From CAIOGI01 sp964561875 (lineage in GTDB: Bacteria > Patescibacteriota > Minisyncoccia > Phycocordibacterales > PALSA-1337), in contig CAZLQL010000001.1 in NCBI GenBank assembly GCA_964561875.1, positions 56,880-120,879 on the forward strand: DNA of 64,000 nt, given 5' to 3'. The notes beneath the pieces were generated by a model. The model saw only the letters and a program-made list of their open reading frames with translations, searched no databases and was not told the origin of the DNA. The position numbers and the translations under genes are program-made. The first letter of the stretch is position 1; every line of letters begins with the position of its first letter. Positions 1-7,221 of this stretch are shown here, piece by piece.

Positions 1-26
1 AAGGTCAGCTCATCCGGCAGTGCAGT

Positions 27-275
27 GTGATTCCTATTCTACTTGAACAACCACCGTGGATAGGAACGGTTTTATATGGGATTTTTACTATTTTACTAAT
101 TCTACTCTCCTATTTATCTCTAAGAACTGCATATCTACTCTATAATAGACGAAGAAAAGATTTTGATAGGAAGAAATGGCAATTCTTCATATTACTTATT
201 GTGTTTGGTGTGCTCGTATGGTACTCAGTATATATCTGCTTCGGTAATTTTCTTTCTTTTGCTTCTCTTTTATAA
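27..275 (+). CDS. Small membrane protein, possibly cut by the window edge
   Basis: I do not recognise this 82-residue product. Two hydrophobic segments are visible, roughly residues 11-39 and 50-74, separated by a basic loop rich in Arg and Lys (RRRKDFDRKK), which would sit in the cytoplasm. The GTG at 27 is only a guess: the frame stays open upstream to the window edge, so the real start may lie outside. A bidirectional terminator follows within about 20 bases, so this is the last gene of its transcript. Confidence 0.5.
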   Translation: MIPILLEQPPWIGTVLYGIFTILLILLSYLSLRTAYLLYNRRRKDFDRKKWQFFILLIVFGVLVWYSVYICFGNFLSFASLL

Positions 276-288
276 TTTAGTAGTGAAA

Positions 289-320
289 TAAAAACACACC
301 GATTATGTCGGCGTCTTTTT
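289..320. terminator. Bidirectional terminator between the membrane gene and the NUDIX gene
   Basis: The arms ACACCGA and TCGGCGT pair with one mismatch around a TTATG loop. Ts follow on the plus strand (315-320) and an A-run precedes, giving a U-tract on the minus strand. It fits the ends of both converging transcripts. Confidence 0.6.
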
Positions 321-356
321 CAACTGCGGAGGGTACTAGACGAAGTTATAATCTTT

Positions 357-911
357 TTAAAGTTTTTTCTTATTCAAATATTCTTTTAAAAGACTAAGTG
401 CTATAAGTATTTGAGCATTTGGTATTTGCTTATTTACAAGTTTATTATATGCCTCATCAAAGCTAACTTTTTCTGTTTGAATAATCTCGTGCTCGTCTTT
501 ATCTAAAGATGACTCTCTTAATTTGGTCGCTAGTATAATATGAAATTTACTAGTTGAATGATTCATTATAAAAAATGAAGATAATATTTTAAGATAACCA
601 GCTTTCAATCCAATTTCTTCTTGTAACTCTCTATTTGCTGTATCCTTTATATCTTTAATACTTGGTTTTTCTTTTTCTATATATCCACTAGGTAATTCCC
701 ATAAAAATCCTTTACGTGCCAATCTCCATTCTTTTTTTATATAAATATTCTTTTCTTCATCTAAAGCAATTACAATAACTCCATCTCTACCTTTTATATA
801 AGACCAATTTATCTCTTTATCTTCAGGTGTTTTTAATTTTGCTCTAATTATAGAAAATCTTTTACCGTCAGAATATTCTTCGGTTTCATTAATAACTTTA
901 AAATTTTTCAT
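357..911 (-). CDS. NUDIX hydrolase (ADP-ribose pyrophosphatase-like)
   Basis: The 184-residue protein has a Nudix-type core at about residues 76-102: WELPSGYIE followed by REL and QEEIGL, with a somewhat longer spacer between the halves than the textbook box. The ELPSG context is typical of ADP-ribose and nucleoside-diphosphate-sugar pyrophosphatases, which hydrolyse X-P-P-Y bonds using Mg2+ held by the glutamates. The substrate cannot be read from sequence. The ATG lies only two bases after the 3' end of the tRNA-Ser gene on the same strand, so the two are probably co-transcribed and tRNA 3' processing would leave an mRNA with almost no leader. Confidence 0.85.
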   Translation of the reverse strand: MKNFKVINETEEYSDGKRFSIIRAKLKTPEDKEINWSYIKGRDGVIVIALDEEKNIYIKKEWRLARKGFLWELPSGYIEKEKPSIKDIKDTANRELQEEIGLKAGYLKILSSFFIMNHSTSKFHIILATKLRESSLDKDEHEIIQTEKVSFDEAYNKLVNKQIPNAQILIALSLLKEYLNKKKL

Positions 912-913
912 CT

Positions 914-1002
914 GCGGAGGAGGTGAGATTCGAACTCACGACCCACTTGCGCGGGTTCCGCTTTTCAAGAGCGGTGCCTTCAACCACTCGAGCCACTCCT
1001 CC
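914..1002 (-). tRNA. tRNA-Ser(UGA)
   Basis: Read on the minus strand, a GGAGGAG/CTCCTCC acceptor stem, an anticodon arm CCGCT-CTTGAAA-AGCGG giving anticodon TGA, a long variable arm and a standard TTCGAATC T-loop are present. Discriminator G; CCA is not encoded. The long variable arm is diagnostic of a class II tRNA such as Ser. Confidence 0.95.
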
Positions 1003-1099
1003 ATATTGTTCAATAGTAATCCTATTATTGAATACAATTTATACTCTCATATTATCATTATGTTTTCAAGTTATTAATTTTCTGAACATAAAGTGCACT

Positions 1100-1567
1100 C
1101 TAATCCTTATGTCTCTCTAGATAATGCTTTTCATAGTGACAATTTGGGCAAATTAACTCAAGGTTACTGAAATTATTATTTCTTCTATTCCTATCCTTAT
1201 GATGAATCTGTAGTATTTTGTGTTTATTGTACCCACATATTTCGTATTTCATTCCACGGAGTTCAATTAATCTTTGTTTAATAATATCTTGTGCCCTTAA
1301 TTTATCATTTGGCCTCATTATTCCATATTTAAGACCCGCTCTATTTTTATTTGAACATACTCTACTGCAGGTCTTTTTATTTAAACTGGATAACATTAAT
1401 TTTCCACAAATTATACAAGGTTTCTCATCTCTACATGATTTACCATAACATGCATTGCTACAATAAACATTTCCTCTACTTAATTTCAATTGTAAAGGTC
1501 TTCTATATATAGACTTATTACAGATCTTGCAATACGAATTGTGTTTTCTTTTATATAGCTCAGGCAT
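1100..1567 (-). CDS. HNH endonuclease-like zinc-finger protein
   Basis: About 155 residues from the ATG at 1567; a longer reading would overlap the divergent ruvX start. The N-terminal half carries several Cys pairs (CKIC, CSNAC, CIIC, CSRVC) resembling zinc ribbons. The C-terminal part has an HNH core: LQIHHKDRNRRNN, then NLELICPNCH. HNH proteins cut DNA and occur as free-standing homing or phage-type nucleases. The first Cys of the zinc knuckle that normally reads CxxC before the HNH is Tyr here (YEIC), so metal binding or activity may be altered. No partner gene is evident nearby. Confidence 0.75.
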   Translation of the reverse strand: MPELYKRKHNSYCKICNKSIYRRPLQLKLSRGNVYCSNACYGKSCRDEKPCIICGKLMLSSLNKKTCSRVCSNKNRAGLKYGIMRPNDKLRAQDIIKQRLIELRGMKYEICGYNKHKILQIHHKDRNRRNNNFSNLELICPNCHYEKHYLERHKD

Positions 1568-1640
1568 TAATCCAGTATACCGTAAAGAAAATGAAAAATA
1601 ATACTTTGCCCATATTTTCAATATGCAGTACACTTACTAC

Positions 1641-2039
1641 ATGAGATTACTCGGAATAGACTATGGCTCAAAGAGAGTTGGAATAGCAATATCAGATGTT
1701 GATGCGGGTTTTGCAATACCTACAACTGTAATAAAAAATCAGGGTGATATAGAAAAACTTTTAAAAGAAGTCATTGAACTAGCAGAAAAAAATTCTATAA
1801 AAGAAATAGTAATGGGGGAATCAAAAGATTTTAAAGGGAAAGACAATACTATCATGGCTGAAAGTTTGGAATTTAAAAAAAGATTGGAACAACTTGGTTT
1901 TGCTGTACACATGGAACCAGAATTTCTTACAAGTTTCCAAGCAGAAAAGATTCAAGGTAAAAATGATATGTTAGATGCTTCTGCAGCTGCACTTATTTTA
2001 CAGAGCTTTATCGATAAGAGGAAAAATAAGAAAGTTTGA
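1641..2039 (+). CDS. ruvX: RuvX/YqgF family: putative pre-16S rRNA nuclease
   Basis: 132 residues from ATG 1641, where the conserved start MRLLGIDYGSKRVGIA begins; this is the RNase H-like first strand carrying the first catalytic Asp (GIDYG). Further conserved parts are VMGESKDFKGK, a Glu-containing segment near MEPEFLTS, and the C-terminal LDASAAALILQSF with the last acidic residue. YqgF matures the 16S rRNA 5' end in E. coli and was earlier described as a Holliday-junction resolvase. Length is normal. A possible longer start at 1623 adds six unconserved residues. Confidence 0.9.
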   Translation: MRLLGIDYGSKRVGIAISDVDAGFAIPTTVIKNQGDIEKLLKEVIELAEKNSIKEIVMGESKDFKGKDNTIMAESLEFKKRLEQLGFAVHMEPEFLTSFQAEKIQGKNDMLDASAAALILQSFIDKRKNKKV

Positions 2040-2180
2040 CGTATTTTAGTTTAATGATATTGTAACATTGGCTGAAATTTCCATATCTTATGGTATGGTC
2101 GCAAGTGCACCTTAGTGTATTTGTAGAGACGTATATTGCATGCGTAGGTGTTCATGCATAAAAAGTAAAACGAAAGTGTT

Positions 2181-2615
2181 ATGTCTACACAAATAGTCAG
2201 GGCAAGAATATTCAACGGACCCCATTACCCAAACTTTGTTATGGGGAGTAATCTCTTCTATGATGGTAGAGATAAGAGGTTTAGTATAAGGTCTTATGAT
2301 AATTCTGCATATTTAGTTCCTACTGAAGACGGCTTGCAGTCTGAAGGAACTGTTATTGCAGAAGTGATGATGCTTGGGAGGGAAAGACCAGTATTGGCTG
2401 AGAGGATCTTCAATGCAATCCTTAGAGTGGATTTCTTACATAGAAGAGATCCATCAAAATTCCCAGTGTTCTATCTCGTAGGTGTATACGATTACGTGGA
2501 TAGAAATGGAATGTTTTACGTTTTTGATGAGGAAACATTCCTAACTAGTTCACTTGTTACTAAGGCTTTACTGAATCGTCTTACCAAGGAAGATTTGGGA
2601 CTCACAAGTTTATGA
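2181..2615 (+). CDS. Orphan hypothetical protein
   Basis: 144 residues, not recognised. It has no membrane segment, a mixed alpha/beta composition and many aromatic residues (FNGPHYPNFVMGSNLFYDG). The 141 bases upstream hold no other gene. It stands alone, followed immediately by a strong terminator. Its G+C looks higher than that of the neighbouring core genes. This fits the class of scattered single-gene insertions seen across the window. Confidence 0.6.
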   Translation: MSTQIVRARIFNGPHYPNFVMGSNLFYDGRDKRFSIRSYDNSAYLVPTEDGLQSEGTVIAEVMMLGRERPVLAERIFNAILRVDFLHRRDPSKFPVFYLVGVYDYVDRNGMFYVFDEETFLTSSLVTKALLNRLTKEDLGLTSL

Positions 2616-2620
2616 ATTTC

Positions 2621-2658
2621 ACAAACCGCCACCCTTTGGGTCGCGGTTTGATTTTTAT
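2621..2658 (+). terminator. Rho-independent terminator
   Basis: CAAACCGC pairs with GCGGTTTG, with a further ACCC/GGGT pairing inside, followed by ATTTTTATT. It closes the orphan gene at 2181-2615. Confidence 0.85.
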
Positions 2659-2681
2659 TACCTTAACCTTATAATGAAGTT

Positions 2682-3110
2682 ATGAATGAAAATCAACAAC
2701 CTCAAACACCCGAAAAGTCAGTAATAAAAGATAAAAAAATCTCATATGATGACTTTGCAAAGGTAGAGATAAAAGCAGGGAAGATATTGTCTGCTGAAAA
2801 AATACCTGATACAGATAAACTTCTAAAATTGTCTGTAGATTTTGGTGAAATGAGTGAAGTTGTAAATGTCGAGGATGGAAAGACATCTTTGGTTTCAAAA
2901 CCACGCCAAATAGTTTCTGGTATATCTATGTATTTTCCTGATACAACTGTTTTGATAGGGAAATTATGTATGTTTGTTACAAATCTAGAGCCAAGAATGA
3001 TAAAAGGTCATGAAAGTAATGGTATGCTTTTTGCTTTATCTACAGACGATGGTAAGTTTTCTTTGCTTGAACCAAATCAAACCATACCAGCAGGAACTAA
3101 AGCAAAATAA
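2682..3110 (+). CDS. Free-standing tRNA-binding domain (MetRS C-terminal / Trbp111-like OB fold)
   Basis: 142 residues. After a polar N-terminal tail (1-23) comes the EMAP-II-like OB fold: DFAKVEIKAGKILSAEKIPDTDKLLKLSVDFG (split here only by reading order), then GISMYFP, KLCMFVTNLEPRMIKGHESNGML. This matches the domain normally fused to the C-terminus of bacterial MetRS, which raises affinity for tRNA. The MetRS in this window (45379-46830) ends without it, so this protein probably serves in trans. TATAAT at 2670-2675 ends six bases before the ATG, so the mRNA is likely leaderless. Confidence 0.85.
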   Translation: MNENQQPQTPEKSVIKDKKISYDDFAKVEIKAGKILSAEKIPDTDKLLKLSVDFGEMSEVVNVEDGKTSLVSKPRQIVSGISMYFPDTTVLIGKLCMFVTNLEPRMIKGHESNGMLFALSTDDGKFSLLEPNQTIPAGTKAK

Positions 3111-3120
3111 TTTAAATTAA

Positions 3121-3744
3121 ATGAGTATACAAGACATATTGGATCCACAAAAGTTAATAACAATATTTGGTCTTATTGGTGTTATAGTTGTGATATTTGC
3201 TGAATCAGGATTATTTTTTGGTTTCTTTTTACCAGGGGATTCTCTACTTTTCACTGCAGGACTATTGTCATCACAGGGAATACTACCTTTTTGGATTCTG
3301 ATCGTGGGAGTATTTTTTGCTGCAGTACTTGGGGATAACGTGGGGTATTGGTTTGGTAAAAAGATTGGCCCAGCACTATTTGTAAAAGAAGATTCTCTTT
3401 TTTTTAAAAGAAAGTATATTGCTCAAGCGCAACACTTTTATGAAAAATACGGTAAAAAAACAATAATACTTTCAAGGTTTATTCCTATAGTTAGAACTTT
3501 TGCACCTATAGTAGCTGGTATAGGGAATATGAACTATAGAGTTTTCTTTATTTACAATATAATCGGAGGATTTTTATGGTCTGTAGGGCTTACAGTACTA
3601 GGTTATGTACTTGGTAATACTGTTCCCGGTATAGATAAGTATTTGTTACCTATAATACTTTTTATTATATTTGTATCTTTTCTACCACCTATATATCAAG
3701 TACTAAAATCGTATTTAGAAAAAAACAAAAATATAGTACAATAG
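3121..3744 (+). CDS. DedA family (SNARE-associated/VTT) membrane protein
   Basis: 207 residues with four to five hydrophobic segments and the DedA signatures: ESGLFFGFFLPGDSLLFTAG near residues 28-47, the GDNVGYWFGKKIG motif, and the re-entrant FIPIVRTFAPIVAGIGNM segment with its conserved Arg. DedA proteins are implicated in lipid carrier (undecaprenyl phosphate) or phospholipid translocation and membrane homeostasis. It lies ten bases after the tRNA-binding gene and is probably co-transcribed with it. Confidence 0.9.
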   Translation: MSIQDILDPQKLITIFGLIGVIVVIFAESGLFFGFFLPGDSLLFTAGLLSSQGILPFWILIVGVFFAAVLGDNVGYWFGKKIGPALFVKEDSLFFKRKYIAQAQHFYEKYGKKTIILSRFIPIVRTFAPIVAGIGNMNYRVFFIYNIIGGFLWSVGLTVLGYVLGNTVPGIDKYLLPIILFIIFVSFLPPIYQVLKSYLEKNKNIVQ

Positions 3745-3760
3745 TAGGAAAGTACTATAT

Positions 3761-4708
3761 ATGTTTACTAGGACATTTTTTAAATTATTTCCACCTCCGC
3801 ATTATCTGAATATTCCATATTCTGGACTTGATATTTCTGAAGACGCTATAAGAGCAGTAGATTTTGGACAAAACTCAAAAAGTTTCTTTGTGAGAAACTT
3901 TGGTGTAGAACCACTAGCAAAAGGGGTTATAGAGTCAGGTCAGATAAAGGATGAAAAAGCTTTGATTCAAGGAATAAAGAATTTGAAAGATAGATTGAAA
4001 CTATCGGTGGTGAGAGCCTCGCTACCAGAAGAGAGAATGTATCTATTTAAACTGGAAGTTCCAACTACTGATGAAAATGAAATTAGACAACTTATAGAGT
4101 TTAAATTGGAAGAGAATGTTCCACTTTCACCTAGTGAAGCACTTTTTTTCTTTGATCTAATTCCAAATATTACAAAAGTAAAACAAAGATATGCTAGTGT
4201 TTCTGTTGCTCCACAAGAATTGGTAAGTGGCTATCTGAATGCGATAAAAAGTGCTGGATTGTCTGTAATATCTTTTGATATTCAACCAAAAGCAATTGCA
4301 AGATCTGTAGTACAGATCGGTTCTCTGGATACAGAGATGATAGTACATATCATGAATAGAAAAACTGGAGTATATATAGTAACTGGGGGTGTGTTGTGTT
4401 TTACATCTACTATATCTTGGGGTAGTGAAAATATAGACAATACTGCAGACATAAAGAAAGAATTGGGAAGGGTATATGAATACTGGAAAGATCACGGTCA
4501 ATCTACTATAGGTAGAATAGTAGTATCAGGTAAAACTGCTGTTAAAGATGGTCTATTATCATCAATAACACCAAATCCTTCTATACCTATAGAGGTGGCA
4601 AAAGTCTGGAGAAATGCTTTTTCTGTTGACAACTATATACCACCTATTTCTTATGAAGATTCACTAGATTATTCTGTGGCTATAGGACTTTCATTACCAA
4701 TACAATGA
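3761..4708 (+). CDS. pilM: Type IV pilus assembly ATPase-fold protein PilM
   Basis: 315 residues with the actin-like fold of PilM/FtsA relatives: YSGLDISEDAIRAVDFG near the start (phosphate-1 segment), VVRASLPEERMYLFKLEVP, IRQLIEFKLEENVPLSP (typical PilM), and later DIQPKAIARSV. PilM is the cytoplasmic ring component that binds the short N-terminal tail of PilN on the inner face of the membrane. Its stop overlaps the start of the next gene (ATGA), followed by PilN- and PilO-like proteins, confirming a pilMNO order. Confidence 0.85.
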   Translation: MFTRTFFKLFPPPHYLNIPYSGLDISEDAIRAVDFGQNSKSFFVRNFGVEPLAKGVIESGQIKDEKALIQGIKNLKDRLKLSVVRASLPEERMYLFKLEVPTTDENEIRQLIEFKLEENVPLSPSEALFFFDLIPNITKVKQRYASVSVAPQELVSGYLNAIKSAGLSVISFDIQPKAIARSVVQIGSLDTEMIVHIMNRKTGVYIVTGGVLCFTSTISWGSENIDNTADIKKELGRVYEYWKDHGQSTIGRIVVSGKTAVKDGLLSSITPNPSIPIEVAKVWRNAFSVDNYIPPISYEDSLDYSVAIGLSLPIQ

Positions 4709-5256
4709 TACATTACACACTATTACCAGAAGGTGAAATAAGATTGTTAAGAAAAGAATATAGATTCAGACTTTTTGTTGTAGCACTATTTTTTATATCA
4801 ATATCTATTGCAATAGGGGTAACATCACTTATTCCATCATATGTAATTTCAAAAACAGAACAAAATAGAATACTACAAGAAGTAAATGATATGAAAAAGG
4901 AAAGGGAGGCAAATGGTATAAATCAGATCGATAAAGATTTTTCCAAGACACAGTCTATAATAAATAGAATGGCAGATATGGGAAATCCAACACCTTTTTC
5001 TAGTTCTATAGAAAGAATAGGTGCATATAGAGTAAGTGGTATATCTATACATTCTTTCGATATGGGCTATTCATTGAACAACTCTACTACAACAGATGTG
5101 GTTATTCAGGGTAAGGCTTTATCTAGAGAAGCCCTCGTTTCATTTAAAAAGAAATTGGAATCAGATGCTAGTTTTAAAAATATAAATTTACCAGTATCAG
5201 ATCTAGCTAAGAGTAAAAATATAGAGTTTAGTCTAAGAATGAATATAATAAAATGA
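4705..5256 (+). CDS. pilN: PilN-like type IV pilus assembly protein
   Basis: 183 residues; cytoplasmic N-terminus, one transmembrane segment at about 22-45, then a coiled-coil-prone and globular extracytoplasmic part. Sequence identity to textbook PilN is low, but the topology, size and position between PilM and the next bitopic protein fit. The N-terminal tail contains INLLP-like LLPEGEIRLL rather than the classic motif. Overlaps pilM by four bases and the next gene by four. Confidence 0.7.
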   Translation: MIHYTLLPEGEIRLLRKEYRFRLFVVALFFISISIAIGVTSLIPSYVISKTEQNRILQEVNDMKKEREANGINQIDKDFSKTQSIINRMADMGNPTPFSSSIERIGAYRVSGISIHSFDMGYSLNNSTTTDVVIQGKALSREALVSFKKKLESDASFKNINLPVSDLAKSKNIEFSLRMNIIK

Positions 5257-5804
5257 AAATAGGACACAAACATTATGTACTTATAGTTATCGCTTTACTT
5301 ACTTTTATAGTATCTGGTTTTAGCTATTACATTTTATATAGAAATATTAGTATTCAATATGATTCTACAAGGAAAGCATTTGCAGAATTGATCCATCAAA
5401 AGGATATAAAAAATAATGAAGAAAAACTTTCTGATTTATACAATAAATCAGAAAAAGATAGAGGTAGAATATCAAATCTAGTTATTTCTCAAGATCAGAT
5501 AGTAAATTTTATAGAATATATAGAAAAGATAGGAGATAATACTGGAGTAAGTATATCAATATCAGATATAAGTTCAGAAAATATAAAAGATAAAGGTGGT
5601 GATATGTTGCGTGCAAGAGTTACAGCAAATGGTACTTGGGCTTCAATAATGAAAACACTGATTGGTATTGAAAATATGCCATATGCTGTTCTCATAAATG
5701 ATTTGAGAATAAGTACTGGTGGAGGAGAGGTTTCCGTACCAACAAAATCTAGTACAAATAGATGGTCGATAAGCTTAACCATAAGAGTTTTGGCAAATAA
5801 ATAA
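5253..5804 (+). CDS. pilO: PilO-like type IV pilus assembly protein
   Basis: 183 residues with one N-terminal transmembrane helix (about 8-29), a coiled coil (30-75) and a ferredoxin-like C-terminal half (about 80-180). This is the PilO architecture; PilO dimerises with PilN on the outer face of the membrane and aligns the assembly machinery. The ATGA overlap with the upstream gene suggests translational coupling, useful in a genome with few SD sequences. Confidence 0.7.
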   Translation: MKIGHKHYVLIVIALLTFIVSGFSYYILYRNISIQYDSTRKAFAELIHQKDIKNNEEKLSDLYNKSEKDRGRISNLVISQDQIVNFIEYIEKIGDNTGVSISISDISSENIKDKGGDMLRARVTANGTWASIMKTLIGIENMPYAVLINDLRISTGGGEVSVPTKSSTNRWSISLTIRVLANK

Positions 5805-5805
5805 T

Positions 5806-6123
5806 ATGAATACAAAAGAAATACATTTACCAAATTTTGGTATAAAGAAATCTATAAGAGAAATAAGTAGAAATGCTAGAGTGGATTGGGTTATTATTTG
5901 TCTCATTAGCATAATCACGATAGTGGTACTTGTAACTATTGCTGTACATATATATTTTGATATGACAGCAGGTGAATTTGCCGAACATAATATGAATATG
6001 TCATCAGAGAAAACGCTAAACTTGGATGATTTTTCTAGTGTAGTTAAAACATTAAATGATAGGGAAGAATCTGTATTGAGAGTTAGATCTTCCTACAACG
6101 GTTTGCGAGATCCGTCTATATAG
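5806..6123 (+). CDS. Single-pass membrane protein ending the pilus operon
   Basis: 105 residues: basic N-terminal tail (1-28), one transmembrane helix at about 29-51 (VIICLISIITIVVLVTIAV), then a short polar extracytoplasmic tail. It starts one base after the PilO-like stop. I do not recognise the family; position and topology suggest an accessory part of the pilus machinery, possibly in the place of PilP. Confidence 0.6.
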   Translation: MNTKEIHLPNFGIKKSIREISRNARVDWVIICLISIITIVVLVTIAVHIYFDMTAGEFAEHNMNMSSEKTLNLDDFSSVVKTLNDREESVLRVRSSYNGLRDPSI

Positions 6124-6154
6124 GTTATATTCTATCTGTTAGATATATGTATAT

Positions 6155-6229
6155 GCCTTCGTAGTTCAATGGATAGAACAGAGCTCTTCTAAGGCTTTGA
6201 TGTAGGTTCGATTCCTACCGAAGGCACCA
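6155..6229 (+). tRNA. tRNA-Arg(UCU), CCA encoded
   Basis: GCCTTCG/CGAAGGC acceptor stem, anticodon loop CTTCTAA (anticodon TCT), TTCGATTC T-loop, discriminator A and an encoded CCA at 6227-6229. The anticodon stem contains two or three G-U pairs. A terminator follows. Confidence 0.94.
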
Positions 6230-6239
6230 AAACAAAAAG

Positions 6240-6262
6240 CACCAGTATAGCTGGTGTTTTTT
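6240..6262 (+). terminator. Terminator after tRNA-Arg
   Basis: CACCAG and CTGGTG pair around TATAG, followed by six Ts. Short but perfect; it ends the pilus operon/tRNA-Arg transcript. Confidence 0.85.
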
Positions 6263-6372
6263 GTATTATTATAAAATATCTATGCTTGTATATATCAATA
6301 TCTTAAGTTAATATCAAAAAAGAATTAGGGAGTATATGAATATGATCATGTGCTCAAAAGAGGAAAAACTGT

Positions 6373-6486
6373 ATGAGACAAAGTCATGGCAGGGTAGTGC
6401 CAGTGTATAAACTGATCGGTCTAGTGATAGGATTTATACTTAGTGTTATTCTGTATTATTTACATAAATCTGGTTTAATCTTTTAA
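6373..6486 (+). CDS. Tiny membrane protein (37 aa)
   Basis: ATG 6373 opens a 37-residue frame: ten polar residues then a clear transmembrane helix (about 12-30, KLIGLVIGFILSVILYYL). AAAAGAGG lies nine bases upstream and can act as an SD. A second frame starting at ATG 6336 or 6342 (after AGGGAG) overlaps its beginning and ends at 6410, so one could be a leader peptide for the other. The 280 bases between tRNA-Arg and the next gene hold nothing else I can name. Confidence 0.4.
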   Translation: MRQSHGRVVPVYKLIGLVIGFILSVILYYLHKSGLIF

Positions 6487-6543
6487 TATTTATTGAGGAT
6501 ATTGTGATTTTATGCTAATTTAATACTAGAAAAAGGCTATATC

Positions 6544-6771
6544 ATGAATGTAAATAAAGAACTTTCCAAAAGAGTTGTTTTATCTCGTTACGGTCAAGAA
6601 ACGGCAGATGTGTATGCTGGTTTGGTAAGTGAGGAGCCGGAGGTTATCCCGATGAGCACCGTGCTTTCCAAATTTGATCAAGCTCGCAGGGTAGTTCAAT
6701 TTAGAAAACCACTACCATCACCCACTATCGTACCATTCACTTCACGACTCGTTGACACAACTTTTCAGTAG
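6544..6771 (+). CDS. Orphan hypothetical protein (75 aa)
   Basis: Not recognised. Soluble, with a basic N-terminal helix (KELSKRVVLSRYGQE). An AAAAAGG SD-like run sits about eight bases before the ATG. It is followed by a strong UUCG-loop terminator, so it is a self-contained single-gene unit like others in this stretch. Confidence 0.55.
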   Translation: MNVNKELSKRVVLSRYGQETADVYAGLVSEEPEVIPMSTVLSKFDQARRVVQFRKPLPSPTIVPFTSRLVDTTFQ

Positions 6772-6842
6772 TAGACAATGCATCAGTTGGCATCAGTTGA
6801 TGCGTTAAATGAAGTTAAAAGATGAAACATGTTTCAAAAAGA

Positions 6843-6866
6843 CCTTGTGTTCGCACAAGGCTTTTT
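6843..6866 (+). terminator. Strong terminator with TTCG tetraloop
   Basis: CCTTGTG/CACAAGG perfect 7-bp stem capped by the very stable TTCG loop, then CTTTTT. It closes the gene at 6544-6771. Confidence 0.92.
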
Positions 6867-6870
6867 AAAT

Positions 6871-6903
6871 AAAAAAACTTATCACGATGTGATGCGTGAT
6901 AAG
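6871..6903 (-). terminator. Minus-strand terminator with no known upstream gene
   Basis: CTTATCACG and CGTGATAAG form a perfect 9-bp inverted repeat. On the minus strand it is followed by a seven-T run (the A-run 6871-6877 on the plus strand); on the plus strand there is no T-run. It therefore appears to end a transcript coming from about 6904-7100 on the minus strand. Confidence 0.75.
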
Positions 6904-7035
6904 CCTACCAATTTCTTGGTATTGCACATTACTAGTGATGTTCGAGCGGGTTTTTTTACCCTCCATTCCCAGCCTTACTTGGCGGTTCCTAGGGATGGCT
7001 AGATTTCAGTATGAGTCTAATCCTCCAGCCAATCA
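6904..7035 (-). ncRNA. Possible structured RNA on the minus strand
   Basis: No convincing gene covers this stretch, yet a minus-strand terminator follows it. Read on the minus strand it can form a stem of CCATCCC with GGGAATGG and a GGGT/ACCC hairpin with an A7 loop. A 33-codon minus-strand frame starting MEGKKTRSNITSN also exists but runs into the terminator stem. I do not recognise an RNA family; it does not resemble RNase P RNA, tmRNA or SRP RNA as far as I can see. Confidence 0.25.
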
Positions 7036-7119
7036 CAATCCATATAATTTATATCATAAAAATTTAATTATTTTAAATTATCTTGAATTTTAACTATATT
7101 TAGTGTATAAATTAGACAC

Positions 7120-7192
7120 GCGCCCTTAGCTCAGTTGGTAGAGCAGCCCCTTTACACGGGGAAGGTCAGGAGTTCAAGTCTCTTAGGGCGCA
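7120..7192 (+). tRNA. tRNA-Val(UAC)
   Basis: GCGCCCT/AGGGCGC acceptor stem, D-loop AGCTCAGTTGGTAGAGC, anticodon arm GCCCC-TTTACAC-GGGGA with anticodon TAC, T-loop TTCAAGT, discriminator A; CCA not encoded. It is followed by CACAGAAATTCTTA, the same 14-mer that follows tRNA-Leu at 8888, and lies 29 bases before the pseudouridine synthase gene. Confidence 0.95.
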
Positions 7193-7221
7193 CAGAAATT
7201 CTTAATGTTAGAGTTTTAATT

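Noticed and set aside
923..1120. 65-codon frame across tRNA-Ser
   Set aside because: It reads antisense through the tRNA gene; the MRFELTTHLRGF-like start is the well-known false product of tRNA-Ser antisense.
6896..7093. 65-codon plus-strand frame before tRNA-Val
   Set aside because: It starts inside the minus-strand terminator stem, has no SD and its protein is not structured or conserved in appearance.
7135..7221. Upstream extension of the pseudouridine synthase
   Set aside because: It would translate the tRNA-Val gene; the conserved protein begins at ATG 7222.
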